From NCBI GenBank assembly GCA_014802625.1, contig JAAVBX010000004.1, forward strand, positions 5,002-51,975: DNA of 46,974 bases. The letters run 5' to 3'. This document shows positions 8,363 to 16,755 of the stretch, in pieces (the stretch's first letter is position 1; the number at the start of each line of letters is the position of its first letter). This DNA is from a bacterium. Its GTDB lineage: Bacteria; Bacteroidota; Bacteroidia; Bacteroidales; Muribaculaceae. The notes under the pieces were generated by a model, which ran no database searches, was not told the origin of the DNA, and saw only the letters and a program-made list of their open reading frames with translations. The translations under genes were made by a program, and so were the position numbers.

Positions 8363-10473
8363 TTCTTATCAGTCTTCTTGGTTGTAGCTTTCTTAGCCTT
8401 GGCCGATGCCTTACCGGTCTCCACGACGCGCTCCGCGGTGGTCTTGGTGGAGGTCTTGCGACGCACCGGCTTCGGGCGTACCATACGCAGCACCTGAGCC
8501 GTGCGGGCCGGCAGATACATCTTCAGCCATCCCTTTCCGGCAGGAGTATACAGGGGATCAGGCTGAGTGAAATGGTGGACGCTGTCATCGACGAGGCCAT
8601 GGCCACCGAACGCCGGGGAATCAGAATCGAGCACCACCTCGTATTCACCTGCCGGAGCAAGGAATCCGTAGCCCGGGAACGACTTGTTGGGACTCCAGTT
8701 GAACACGAAAATAAGATCGCCGCGCATGAAAGCGAGCACCTGGTCGTCATCCTTCTCCCAGAGCTTCACGACAGGCTCCTTCTGGAAACCGAACTGCTTG
8801 CTCACGATTTCCACCATCTCATTGTCGAAGGCATTCAGGAACTTATACTTCAGATCCTCCCTGTCGACAAGATCCCACTGCCGGCGGGCATACTTATAGC
8901 TCCAGCCGTTGCCATCGCGGGGGAAATCGATCCATTCCGGATGTCCGAACTCATTACCCATAAAGTTAAGATAACCGCCGTTGATGGTGGAGAGCGTCAC
9001 GAGACGAATCATCTTATGCAGAGCCATGCCGCGCTCGACGGTATAATTATCATCGTCGACCATCATGTGCCAATACATCTCCTTGTCGATAAGGCGGAAG
9101 ATGATTGTCTTGTCGCCGACGAGCGCCTGGTCATGGCTCTCGCAGTAGCTGACGGTCTTCTCATCGGCGCGGCGATTGGTAAGCTCCCAGAAAATTGAGG
9201 TCGGATGCCAATCCTCGTCGCGTTTCTCCTTGATCATCTTGATCCAATAATCGGGCACACCCATGGCCATACGATAATCGAATCCGATGCCGCCGTCGGC
9301 GAACTTCACAGCCAGACCCGGCATGCCGCTCATCTCCTCGGCGATCGTGATAGCCTCGGGGTTGACATCATGGATAAGGAGATTAGCCAGAGTCAGATAA
9401 GTGATGGCATCCGTGTTCTGATTGCCGTCATAATAATCGGGATAGCCGCCGAAAGCCTTTCCGAGACCATGGTCGTAATATAGCATCGAAGTCACGCCGT
9501 CGAAACGGAAGCCGTCAAACTTGAATTCCTCAAGCCAATACTTGCAGTTGGACAACAGGAAATGAATCACCGAATCCTTACCATAGTCAAAGAGGAGGGA
9601 ATCCCAGGCGGGATGCTCGCCGTTGAAATAGAGATTGGCCGAGCCGTCGAGGCGGCCGAGGCCCTCCACCTCATTCTTGACAGCATGGGAATGCACGATG
9701 TCCATGATGACGGCGATGCCGAGTTCATGGGCGTCGTCGATAAGACGCTTAAGGTCGTCGGGGGTGCCGAAACGTGAGGAGGCGGCATAGAAGCTGCTGA
9801 CGTGATAGCCGAACGATCCGTAATACGGGTGTTCCTGAATAGCCATTATCTGAATGGCGTTATAGCCATCCTTGGCGATACGGGGGAGAGTCTTTGTGCG
9901 GAACTCCTCGTAGCTGCCGACCTTCTCCTCCTGCTGGGCCATGCCGATATGGCACTCATAAATCAGCAAGGGATCGACATCGGGACGGAAGCTCTTGATT
10001 TTAAACTTATAGGGATGTTTCGGATCATAGACCTGGGCAGAGAAAATCTTGGTCTGTTCATCCTGCACGACGCGGGTGGCATAGGCGGGGATACGCTCAC
10101 CGCTGCCGCCGTCCCACTCGACGAACATCTTGAAAAGATCGCCATCCTTCAGAGCGTCGAGGGGGAGACGGATTTCCCACACACCGCCGTCGAGGCGCTC
10201 AAGCCGATAGCGTTCATCAGTGCGCCAATCGGTAAAGGTACCGATCAGCCATATAGCCGTGGCGTTAGGGGCGAACTCGCGGAACACCCACTCCTTCTTC
10301 TCCTTGTGGAGACCGAAATACTTATATGCGTTGGCGAACTCAGAGAGGCTGCCCCCGGTGTTGACCGTGAGTTCACGGAGTTTACGGAGGACATCCTCAT
10401 GCCGACCCTCGATGGCGGGAGCGAAGGGTTCGAGCCAGGGGTCATTGCGAAGAATATTCAGTTTTTTAGCCAT
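8359..10473 (-). CDS. glgB: 1,4-alpha-glucan branching enzyme, eukaryotic-like GH13 type
   Basis: This 704-residue enzyme makes alpha-1,6 branches in glycogen. It has a CBM48 domain (about residues 60-150) and a GH13 barrel with the catalytic residues visible: D325 ([10 protein letters not shown]), E379 ([11 protein letters not shown]) and D448 ([12 protein letters not shown]). These motifs match the GBE1/plant-like subfamily rather than the classic E. coli GlgB. An unusual Lys/Thr/Ala-rich tail of about 35 residues ([11 protein letters not shown] to TTKKTDKK) follows the C-terminal beta domain and is probably disordered. It is the first gene of the glgB-cmk-ispH-tadA operon and divergent from ribE. 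No other glycogen gene is nearby. Confidence 0.94.
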   Translation of the reverse strand: MAKKLNILRNDPWLEPFAPAIEGRHEDVLRKLRELTVNTGGSLSEFANAYKYFGLHKEKKEWVFREFAPNATAIWLIGTFTDWRTDERYRLERLDGGVWEIRLPLDALKDGDLFKMFVEWDGGSGERIPAYATRVVQDEQTKIFSAQVYDPKHPYKFKIKSFRPDVDPLLIYECHIGMAQQEEKVGSYEEFRTKTLPRIAKDGYNAIQIMAIQEHPYYGSFGYHVSSFYAASSRFGTPDDLKRLIDDAHELGIAVIMDIVHSHAVKNEVEGLGRLDGSANLYFNGEHPAWDSLLFDYGKDSVIHFLLSNCKYWLEEFKFDGFRFDGVTSMLYYDHGLGKAFGGYPDYYDGNQNTDAITYLTLANLLIHDVNPEAITIAEEMSGMPGLAVKFADGGIGFDYRMAMGVPDYWIKMIKEKRDEDWHPTSIFWELTNRRADEKTVSYCESHDQALVGDKTIIFRLIDKEMYWHMMVDDDNYTVERGMALHKMIRLVTLSTINGGYLNFMGNEFGHPEWIDFPRDGNGWSYKYARRQWDLVDREDLKYKFLNAFDNEMVEIVSKQFGFQKEPVVKLWEKDDDQVLAFMRGDLIFVFNWSPNKSFPGYGFLAPAGEYEVVLDSDSPAFGGHGLVDDSVHHFTQPDPLYTPAGKGWLKMYLPARTAQVLRMVRPKPVRRKTSTKTTAERVVETGKASAKAKKATTKKTDKK

Positions 10474-10504
10474 GAAAAAAGAGAGGTCTTTTTGGGTTAC
10501 TCTG

Positions 10505-10512
10505 CAAAGATA
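10505..10512 (-). promoter_or_regulatory. Probable -7 element for the glgB operon
   Basis: The minus strand reads TATCTTTG, a perfect TAnnTTTG box, about 30 bases before the glgB start codon. No TTTG lies at the usual 19-21 base distance upstream, so only half of the promoter is supported. Confidence 0.5.
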
Positions 10513-10565
10513 ACAATATCCCGGGGATTAAAGGCGTTGTATAGGCAAAAAAAATAGTTAAAAAT

Positions 10566-11180
10566 ATGTTTTCAGGAATAGTAGAAGACGCCGCGCGCGT
10601 CGTAGAATTGCGTCCCGAGCGCGACAACCTTCACATCACGCTTGAGTGCGGCTTCGCCGACGAGCTCCATATCGACCAGAGTGTGGCCCACAACGGAGTG
10701 TGTCTTACAGTGGTGGAACTGCGTCCCGACAGACGCTACACCGTCACGGCCATCCGCGAGACCCTTGACCGCTCGAACCTCGGGGACCTCAAGGTCGGCG
10801 ACCTGGTGAATCTGGAGCGCAGCATGAAAATCGACGGCCGCCTGGATGGCCACATCGTGCAGGGGCACGTAGACTGCACCGCCATCTGCACCGCCACAGA
10901 GGATGCGGAGGGCAGCACCTACTTCACCTTCAAATATGACTTCCGTCCGGAGCTGGCGCGTCAGGGCTATGTGACGGTGGAAAAGGGTTCGATCACAGTC
11001 AACGGCGTGAGCCTGACAGTCTGCGACTCGGACAGAGACAGCTTCCGCGTGGCGATCATACCCTACACGATGGAACACACGAATTTCCGCGACATCAAAC
11101 CCGGCACCAAGGTGAATCTCGAGTTTGACATCGTCGGAAAATATATAGCGCGTACCAGCGGCTTGCTGAGTGAGAAATAA
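10566..11180 (+). CDS. ribE: Riboflavin synthase, alpha chain
   Basis: A 204-residue enzyme that dismutates 6,7-dimethyl-8-ribityllumazine to riboflavin. It starts with the canonical MFSGIVE and holds two lumazine-binding repeats. The first ends in NGVCLTV and the second in NGVSLTV, each followed by the usual strand pattern; GHIVQGHVDCTA lies between them. The length is normal for Bacteroidales. It is divergent from glgB with a 92-base gap. I see no FMN riboswitch upstream. Its stop abuts the stop of the converging DUF4923-like gene with no intervening base. Confidence 0.95.
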   Translation: MFSGIVEDAARVVELRPERDNLHITLECGFADELHIDQSVAHNGVCLTVVELRPDRRYTVTAIRETLDRSNLGDLKVGDLVNLERSMKIDGRLDGHIVQGHVDCTAICTATEDAEGSTYFTFKYDFRPELARQGYVTVEKGSITVNGVSLTVCDSDRDSFRVAIIPYTMEHTNFRDIKPGTKVNLEFDIVGKYIARTSGLLSEK

Positions 11181-11948
11181 TTAATTTCCGGCTCCCTTCT
11201 TAAGAAGCTCGAAAAGGGCTCCTGCGGCCTGCGAGGCCGATGAGGAGGAAGAGGAATTGCCCGTGGAATCAGCGGGTGTCGAAGAGGCGGGATTGGTGGA
11301 CTGCACCGATCCCGTCTTATTCATTCCGAATCCGACGCAAAGCCCGTCGTAGCTATCGAGCAGCGACGCGGCAGTCTGCGCAAGCGAGATACCGGTGAGA
11401 TTGGCGATGGCGGAGGTGATGGTTTTCAGCTTCGTGGCGTCGAACATAATGTCGACATGATTGCCTGATTTCTGGACGTAGGCCGTCAGTTTGCCGAGCG
11501 ACATCTTGCCGAAAGCCTTGAAATCAAACTCGAATGTGCCGTCGCCGTTGGCTGTCAGAGTGCCCTGAAGAGTGATTTTCTTTGCCTTGAGTGTAAACGC
11601 ACCGTCATCGGTGATGACCACAGTGGCGTTATTGAGACCGAGCTGCTCGAAATAGGGATTAATCTTAGCCTCGATAGCCCCGGCGGCCGCGAGGCCACCC
11701 GCCTTCTGGAGGAGATTATCGCTCTTGAAGCTGACGGCCGAGCCGTCGGTGGCCCATTCACCGCAGATATCCTGCACGGTAAGATTAGATTTAGTGAATA
11801 CACCCTGGAGGACATTCGTGACCGTCTCCCCCACATCGCCGCCCCCGAGGGCATCTTTAAGACTCCATGCCGAAGCATCGGCGCATCCCGCTCCCAACAT
11901 CACTGCGAGAAGCGCGGGAAACAATATATTTTTCTTATTCATGTTCAT
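11181..11948 (-). CDS. Secreted DUF4923-like protein
   Basis: This 255-residue protein has a signal peptide (MNMNKKNILFPALLAVMLGAG). The segment GAGCADASAW could be a lipoprotein site, although Gly at -3 is unusual, or a signal peptidase I site after ADASA. Residues 50-215 resemble DUF4923: an early ICGEWATDGSAVSFKSD, internal TLTANGDGTFEFDFK, and SLDSYDGLCVGFGM near the end. The C-terminal 40 residues are Ser/Ala/Thr-rich. Its function is unknown. It is transcribed alone toward ribE and the two stop codons touch. A second start codon (ATG, 11942) would shorten it by two residues without changing the signal. Confidence 0.72.
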   Translation of the reverse strand: MNMNKKNILFPALLAVMLGAGCADASAWSLKDALGGGDVGETVTNVLQGVFTKSNLTVQDICGEWATDGSAVSFKSDNLLQKAGGLAAAGAIEAKINPYFEQLGLNNATVVITDDGAFTLKAKKITLQGTLTANGDGTFEFDFKAFGKMSLGKLTAYVQKSGNHVDIMFDATKLKTITSAIANLTGISLAQTAASLLDSYDGLCVGFGMNKTGSVQSTNPASSTPADSTGNSSSSSSASQAAGALFELLKKGAGN

Positions 11949-11984
11949 AAATTTTTACTGATACTTTTTCTTTCCGCCGTCCAT

Positions 11985-12004
11985 ACTAATGTTTACTAAT
12001 GTTT
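11985..12004. repeat. Tandem 10-bp repeat upstream of the DUF4923-like gene
   Basis: ACTAATGTTT occurs twice in perfect tandem in the divergent intergenic region between the DUF4923-like gene and the ADP-ribosylglycohydrolase gene. It might be a regulator binding site for the minus-strand gene. The rest of 11949-12089 shows no gene or clear promoter for that gene. Confidence 0.5.
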
Positions 12005-12089
12005 AGACCATAGTAGGGCAATAGGTTTAAGATTAGAACAAGCGCGGGAGGGAAATTGCGACAGGGAAACGGAAAAAACTCAAATAATA

Positions 12090-12121
12090 ATTGCAGTTTT
12101 TAAAATTTATTTATATATTTG
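12090..12121 (+). promoter_or_regulatory. Bacteroidetes-type promoter for the ADP-ribosylglycohydrolase gene
   Basis: ATTG (12090-12093) is followed after 20 bases by TATATTTG (12114-12121). The -7 box is perfect and the -33 box has one mismatch. It predicts a leader of about 80 bases before the ATG at 12209 and argues against starting translation at 12119. Confidence 0.6.
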
Positions 12122-12208
12122 CAAGAACTTCTATCTTTTCAAACACCAGAGGTCTGCCTCCAATCACAGAGATTACAGAGGCATCCTCCTCTCCACAAAC
12201 CGAACTCC

Positions 12209-13168
12209 ATGAGTTTCAACAACAAAATCAAAGGGTGCATCTACGGTTACGCCATCGGCGACGCCCTGGGACGAGGCACCGAATTCATGACAAAGGCGGA
12301 AACGCGCCGCCGCTATCCGGATGGTCTGCACGAATACTCACAGATAATCCGGGACGCACACCGCAGCTCGCGCAAACGAGGCGAATACACGGGCGACACC
12401 CAAGTAGTGATGCACCTTGCCGAGAGTATCATAGAGCGGCAGGGAGTGGATTATATGGATTTCGCCAGACGCTACAAAGACTGGTTTGACCATCAGGACA
12501 GCGATGACACAGACGCTCACATGCGCCATGTGCTCCAGCACACCTCCTTCCTTACCGATCCACACGCCACCTGCCGCGAGGTATACGAACGCCAGAAACT
12601 CTACGAAGCCCCCAACGAAGCCATGGGACGCGCGATGATCGTGGGGTTATGGCCGAAAGATGTGGAACGCCACGCGACAGACAATTGCCGCCTTACACAT
12701 TGGAACACGCGCTGCGTGGCCTCAGCCGTGATTGTCGCGACGGTAGCCAACGAACTTCTATGGCACCGCCGAATGGCGGAATACGACCTTCTCCGAGGCA
12801 TCGCCACAAGAATCGATAAGGAAGTGCTTCCCTATGTGGAGATCGCCCACCACGGCACCCTCTCCGACCTTGAAATTGATGACGAGGACAGCTACTGGTA
12901 TGTCAGGAAGAACGTGGCGGCCGCCCTATGGAGTCTCTGGCATCACACCGACCCTGCGGAGGCTCTACACGAAGTGCTCAGCCACGGCGGCGACGCCAAC
13001 GCCAACGGAGCCCTGACGATGGGGCTGATGGGTCTGCGCTACGGCTTCAGCAAACTCCCGGCGTCGCTTGTGGAGAATCTCCTCGGAGAGGAGAGAGTGG
13101 CGGATGTGGCTGAACGCCTCGCCGACACGCTATGCCACGCCGATCTCGGCGAGGACACCGACGACTGA
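12209..13168 (+). CDS. ADP-ribosylglycohydrolase (DraG/ARH) family protein with altered metal-site residues
   Basis: The protein has 319 residues and an all-helical ARH fold signature: KIKGCIYGYAIGDALG at the N-terminus and SHGGDANANGALTMG near the C-terminus. Family enzymes use two Mg ions bound by T-D-D-T and D-x-D-T motifs to remove ADP-ribose from proteins or metabolites. Here the first motif reads T61-G62-D63-T64, and the second reads D262-A-N264-A265, so one Asp, one Asp and one Thr are replaced. It may be a pseudoenzyme or a subfamily with changed chemistry. I chose ATG 12209 because the family start lies there and the upstream in-frame TTG (12119) falls inside the promoter. menA follows after 31 bases. 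Confidence 0.8.
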   Translation: MSFNNKIKGCIYGYAIGDALGRGTEFMTKAETRRRYPDGLHEYSQIIRDAHRSSRKRGEYTGDTQVVMHLAESIIERQGVDYMDFARRYKDWFDHQDSDDTDAHMRHVLQHTSFLTDPHATCREVYERQKLYEAPNEAMGRAMIVGLWPKDVERHATDNCRLTHWNTRCVASAVIVATVANELLWHRRMAEYDLLRGIATRIDKEVLPYVEIAHHGTLSDLEIDDEDSYWYVRKNVAAALWSLWHHTDPAEALHEVLSHGGDANANGALTMGLMGLRYGFSKLPASLVENLLGEERVADVAERLADTLCHADLGEDTDD

Positions 13169-13199
13169 CCGAATAAACTAAAAGAAAACAGATATCCGA

Positions 13200-14081
13200 A
13201 TGGGCAATAGAAAAGCCTGGATCGAGGCAATGCGGCCACGCACACTACCGGTGAGCGTGGCCGGAGTTTTGGCCGGAACGGCCTGCGCGATGTTCGACAC
13301 CCGCTGCGACTGGCGTCCGGCGGTGTGCTGTCTGCTGTTCGCGCTGCTGGCGCAGATAGCATCCAACTTCGCCAATGAATATTTCGATTTCCGCAACGGA
13401 CTCGACCGAAAAGGGAGGGAGGGTTTCCGGCGCGGTGTGACCGAGGGGGACATATCGCCCGAGGCAATGCGCAACGCCACGTTTCTCACCCTTTTGGCGG
13501 CGGCCATCCCCGGAGGTCTGCTGATACTGTGGGGTGGATGGTGGCTCGTGGGGGTCGGACTCCTCATCGGCATATTCGCCCTGGCCTACAGCGCGGGGCC
13601 CTATCCGCTTTCACATCACGGACTCGGCGACCTCGCCGTCATACTCTTCTTCGGTCTGGTCCCCGTCGGCTTCACGGCGTGGCTGATGACGTCAGACACG
13701 GCCATCCTCCCCATGGCCCTGATGGCCGGAGGGGGTGTCGGGCTATTGGCGGCCAACGTGCTTATCGTCAACAACTATCGGGATATGGAGGATGACCGGG
13801 CGGTCGGGAAGCGCACGACGGTCGTCATATTCGGTCGGCGGACAATGGCCTACGTCTATCTGATGAACTGCATAGCGGGGCTGATGCTTCTCTGCGCGCC
13901 GGTGTTCTACGGCAATACATGGTGTGTGCTGCCGCTGCTTACGCTGCCATTGGCCATGAGAGTGTGGCGCGGCATATTACGCCACGAGGGTCAGCAACTC
14001 AACGGCGATCTCAAACGCACCGCCCAGACCCTCCTGTTGGCCACGCTCTTCCTGCTCGCGGAGGCAATAATAAAAATGTAA
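13200..14081 (+). CDS. menA: 1,4-dihydroxy-2-naphthoate polyprenyltransferase
   Basis: A 293-residue integral membrane UbiA-family prenyltransferase that attaches the polyprenyl tail in menaquinone synthesis. The two Mg-diphosphate motifs are visible: N56-FANEYFD63 followed by D69, and NNYRDMEDD at 191-199 followed by GKRT. About eight to nine hydrophobic helices cover the rest. It lies 31 bases behind the ADP-ribosylglycohydrolase gene and may share its transcript. The last codons and the stop are part of a perfect 15-bp tandem duplication. It converges with the Smr-domain gene, leaving only 18 bases between them. Confidence 0.93.
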   Translation: MGNRKAWIEAMRPRTLPVSVAGVLAGTACAMFDTRCDWRPAVCCLLFALLAQIASNFANEYFDFRNGLDRKGREGFRRGVTEGDISPEAMRNATFLTLLAAAIPGGLLILWGGWWLVGVGLLIGIFALAYSAGPYPLSHHGLGDLAVILFFGLVPVGFTAWLMTSDTAILPMALMAGGGVGLLAANVLIVNNYRDMEDDRAVGKRTTVVIFGRRTMAYVYLMNCIAGLMLLCAPVFYGNTWCVLPLLTLPLAMRVWRGILRHEGQQLNGDLKRTAQTLLLATLFLLAEAIIKM

Positions 14082-14098
14082 GGAATAAAAATGTAAGG
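14069..14098. repeat. Perfect 15-bp tandem duplication over the menA stop codon
   Basis: AATAAAAATGTAAGG occurs twice back to back (14069-14083 and 14084-14098). The first copy contains the menA stop codon. The second repeats the last codons and a second in-frame stop. It looks like a recent slippage duplication. Confidence 0.85.
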
Positions 14099-14099
14099 G

Positions 14100-14945
14100 T
14101 TATTGGCGGTGGATAATGACGAGAGTCGCGCCGAAGCCATAGCGTTGGAACGATGCATCCTGCACCTCGCATCGGGGAAACTCACGCGCCAGCAGTTTGC
14201 GGACGGCTGCCCGGAGCACCCCGTCACCCTTTCCATGGATGAACACTATGCGCTGGCCGTGCCGTCGCAAATGGTTTCTCATCGTGCGGCGCACGGTGTC
14301 GAGCTGAAGCTCCATCATGGCAGTATTGTCGAGCCCTGTAATGGAGTCGACGAGTTCATGAATGTGCAGATCCACTTCGACCGTGGGGAGCACCTTATTG
14401 GGATTATCGGATCCGGAGGGATTTAATTTCCTGCGTTTACCTGAATCGGAATTATATTTGGCCATAAGTTCGGAAAGGGCATCGGCGGGAGCGCCTCCCA
14501 TCGCTTCCTTTATAGCCTTCGGATCTAGACCGGCATACGACACCCCCACCCCATCCTGCACAAGAGGAAGCTCCAAAGCCATCTCCTCCGAATAGAGGGG
14601 ACGCCGATAGGAGCTTTCGCGCCTGAACATCGCAGGATCCACCCTGCATCTCACATTGACCGCATCGGGCAGACTCCCCTCCCCCTCCGGATCATAGAGG
14701 AGGGCCTGAAAGATGAAATCGCTCCAGAGGGAGATTTCCTTGGAGCCGAGGGTCTCGATTGTCAGACAGGTGGCAGGCTCCACAGAGCCATGACTCCTCA
14801 GCAGATACTTTCCCCGGCTGCCTGAGGGGAGGGATATGGCGAAAGAGAGCCGGCGGGAGGAATCATTGACCAGCTCAACAGAGAAACCTCCCGCATCAAG
14901 CCGCAGGGGGTTCAGAGGCGCGATAGAAAGAATAATATTGTCCAT
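14100..14945 (-). CDS. Smr-domain protein (DUF2027 family), apparently lacking its N-terminal domain
   Basis: The protein has 281 residues. A beta-rich middle region of the DUF2027 family (about 1-135, with ELVNDSSRRLSF and LRSHGSVEPAT) is followed by a Lys-rich linker and a C-terminal Smr domain. The Smr domain has the DLH motif at D192-H194 and HGKGDGVLR from H237, the signature of MutS2/Smr-type nucleases. Relatives I recall in Bacteroides carry about 70-80 more residues at the N-terminus with a KOW-like domain. Here the gene starts directly where the middle region begins, six bases from a palindromic element. The region upstream does not encode the missing part. The likely role is nucleic-acid cleavage or RNA quality control. 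The susD terminator upstream should separate it from the susCD operon. Confidence 0.78.
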   Translation of the reverse strand: MDNIILSIAPLNPLRLDAGGFSVELVNDSSRRLSFAISLPSGSRGKYLLRSHGSVEPATCLTIETLGSKEISLWSDFIFQALLYDPEGEGSLPDAVNVRCRVDPAMFRRESSYRRPLYSEEMALELPLVQDGVGVSYAGLDPKAIKEAMGGAPADALSELMAKYNSDSGKRRKLNPSGSDNPNKVLPTVEVDLHIHELVDSITGLDNTAMMELQLDTVRRTMRNHLRRHGQRIVFIHGKGDGVLRAAVRKLLAREFPRCEVQDASFQRYGFGATLVIIHRQ

Positions 14946-14950
14946 CTTAC

Positions 14951-15147
14951 ATAAGTAAGTTTTCTAAATTAGTTAATACTTTCTCCTAAGTAAGTAGAAC
15001 TATGGGCCAATGTTCTTTTTGATTTTGAGCGGTCTATTTGTCGCTCTCTTTCAGTCGCATAGCCCGCTATGCTCCTTCACTCGTGAGACAAATAGCCTCA
15101 CTCAAAATACAAAAATAACTATTGGCTAATTTCTCAAACTTACTTAA
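14951..15147. repeat. Palindromic intergenic element A
   Basis: This is an about 197-bp nested palindrome. TAAGTAAGT occurs at 14952 and 14987 and, inverted, as ACTTACTTA at 15138-15146. Further in, GCCAAT-type, TTTTTG and ATTTTGAG blocks pair with their complements on the right, and CTATTTGTC (from 15033) pairs with its complement near 15087. The centre is a perfect hairpin, GCATAGC / GCTATGC (15057-15063, 15066-15072), around CC. The bases beside it (TTCAGTC left, TCCTTC right) are not palindromic. It is homologous to element B. It contains no ORF and sits directly before the Smr gene on the minus strand. Confidence 0.8.
15110..15138 (-). promoter_or_regulatory. Candidate promoter inside element A, directed at the Smr gene
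   Basis: On the minus strand TTTG (15138-15135) is followed after 17 bases by TATTTTTG (15117-15110). The -7 box is perfect, but the spacing is two bases shorter than usual. It would give the Smr gene its own transcript downstream of the susD terminator, with the palindrome in its leader. Confidence 0.35.
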
Positions 15148-15163
15148 TAATGTCGGGAAGCGG

Positions 15164-15211
15164 GAAAAAGTTGCCCCCGGCTTCAGAATCATGCTATCTG
15201 AAGACGGGGGC
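15164..15211 (-). terminator. Rho-independent terminator of the susC-susD operon
   Basis: Two 15-base arms with one mismatch (15173-15187 and 15197-15211) form a GC-rich stem. On the minus strand the stem is followed by AACTTTTTC. It starts 45 bases after the SusD stop codon. Confidence 0.85.
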
Positions 15212-15256
15212 GGCGGTTATATCGCGGATCTATGTGTGTGTGCGCACGTCGAGAGT

Positions 15257-16741
15257 TTATTTAGGCAGAGTCGCGCTCCAGCCCTCGTTCTGGCTGACAC
15301 CATATCCGGCGTTTATCTCGGAGTTAGGTATCGGCATCACAAGATCAGAGATATTGTAATTCCTCACCATCCAGTCAATGGCGGGAGCACCGGTGGCATA
15401 CGCGTTGACGGGAGCGCCCCATCGACGGAGGTCGTAAAGACGGAGGCCCTCCTGGAAGAGTTCGCGGGCACGCTCATCTTTAATGAAAGCCATCAGGTCA
15501 TCCTCACCGGCAGGGAGGTCGGCGACGTCGGCGATAGCCGGATTACGCATCGCGACAGGGAGAAGCTCACCTGCAGCCGCCGCCACGTCATGATTCCCTT
15601 TGAGAGCGGCCTCAGCCTTGATGAGGAACATCTCGGGAGCATTGACGATATAGTTGGTGGCATTGGCGGGATTGCCGCCGAGACCATATGCGATAAACTT
15701 GCCGGAATTGAAGATAGGAGTCTCGGGAGTGCTGTCGCCCGACCATCCCCAGACCGCACGCCGGCAATCATCGGAGGCCATGACCGACTGAAGCCAGGGT
15801 GAGGGACTGTAGCCATATGTGCTCCACATCGTGCCGAGAGAGTAGGCGCTCCAGTTCTGGCTCGGAGTGATGGCGAGAGCGAAGAACGACTCGATATTCG
15901 AATCATCTCCGGCATAAAGAGCGCGATAGGCCTCGGGGGTCACGACCAAAGATGAGATACCGGCAATGTCGAGAGCCTGCTGAGCGGCTTGGGAAGCCTC
16001 GGAATAATTCTCCATATAGAGATATGTGCGGGCCAACAGACCATTGACGGCCGCCGGATTCATATAGAATAGCGATCCCGCGTCGTAGCCGGCATTGTCG
16101 AAATAGCTGAGCGAGGCCTTGAAATCGCTGACTATAGCCGCGTAAGACTCTCCGACCGTCGAACGGCTCACCTGCTCATATGGCTGCTTCGGCTCATCGA
16201 TAATCACGATGCCGGGCATGGAGGAGAAATCAGTGCCGTCGACCTTTATCTGATGGGCGAAGATATTGGTCAGCATAAGCTGTGCGTAACCGCGCAGCGC
16301 ATATGCCTCTGCCTCCAGTCGGTCAAGCTCGGCAATCTCATCCTCGTCTACAAGAGAGGGACGCAACTCATCGGCAGCCTTGATGATGCGGGCCGCATTG
16401 TCGGCGACCTTGTAGCCGTATGTCCAGATTTCAGACAACATGGTGAAGTCAGCATTGACAGCGAACTGATAAAGCTGATTGAAATGCTGACTTTTCGCAT
16501 TCCAATAGGCTACGTCTCCGGCCAGGTCACCGAAAACGATAGCGTCGTTGCCGGCGAAGTTGTAGTAGAACAGATTGTAGTATGTGCCGTTCAGGGCATA
16601 TCCTATGTTCTTGACCGAGGAGAGAGCAGACTCCGTCTCCACTCCGTTGGGGAGTTCCGTCTCAAGAAACTTATCGCCGCAGCCCGTCAGGCCGGTGCCG
16701 ATCAGAATGGCCGCGATGGCCTTGATATATGGGATTTTCAT
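15257..16741 (-). CDS. SusD/RagB-like outer-membrane lipoprotein
   Basis: This 494-residue protein has lipobox LTGC (Cys21) and then GDKFLETELPNG, the usual start of a SusD family member. The TPR-rich helical fold is indicated by the RIIKAADELRPS and AYALRGYAQLMLTNIF segments, and the C-terminal RELFQEGLRLYDLRRWG block followed by VMPIPNSEINAG is diagnostic. SusD proteins cap the SusC barrel at the surface and bind glycans or peptides. The gene lies 263 bases after susC on the same strand, with palindromic element B in the gap, and is followed by a strong terminator. No glycoside hydrolase, protease or regulator lies beside it, so the substrate cannot be inferred. Confidence 0.93.
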   Translation of the reverse strand: MKIPYIKAIAAILIGTGLTGCGDKFLETELPNGVETESALSSVKNIGYALNGTYYNLFYYNFAGNDAIVFGDLAGDVAYWNAKSQHFNQLYQFAVNADFTMLSEIWTYGYKVADNAARIIKAADELRPSLVDEDEIAELDRLEAEAYALRGYAQLMLTNIFAHQIKVDGTDFSSMPGIVIIDEPKQPYEQVSRSTVGESYAAIVSDFKASLSYFDNAGYDAGSLFYMNPAAVNGLLARTYLYMENYSEASQAAQQALDIAGISSLVVTPEAYRALYAGDDSNIESFFALAITPSQNWSAYSLGTMWSTYGYSPSPWLQSVMASDDCRRAVWGWSGDSTPETPIFNSGKFIAYGLGGNPANATNYIVNAPEMFLIKAEAALKGNHDVAAAAGELLPVAMRNPAIADVADLPAGEDDLMAFIKDERARELFQEGLRLYDLRRWGAPVNAYATGAPAIDWMVRNYNISDLVMPIPNSEINAGYGVSQNEGWSATLPK

Positions 16742-16755
16742 ATTTAAGCAGTTTC

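Noticed and set aside
12119..12208. Upstream TTG start for the ADP-ribosylglycohydrolase
   Set aside because: The TTG lies inside the -7 box of the promoter, and the added 30 residues have no family similarity.
14951..15147. Element A as an insertion sequence
   Set aside because: It is under 200 bp and encodes no transposase. A MITE-like origin is possible but unproven, so it is listed as a repeat.
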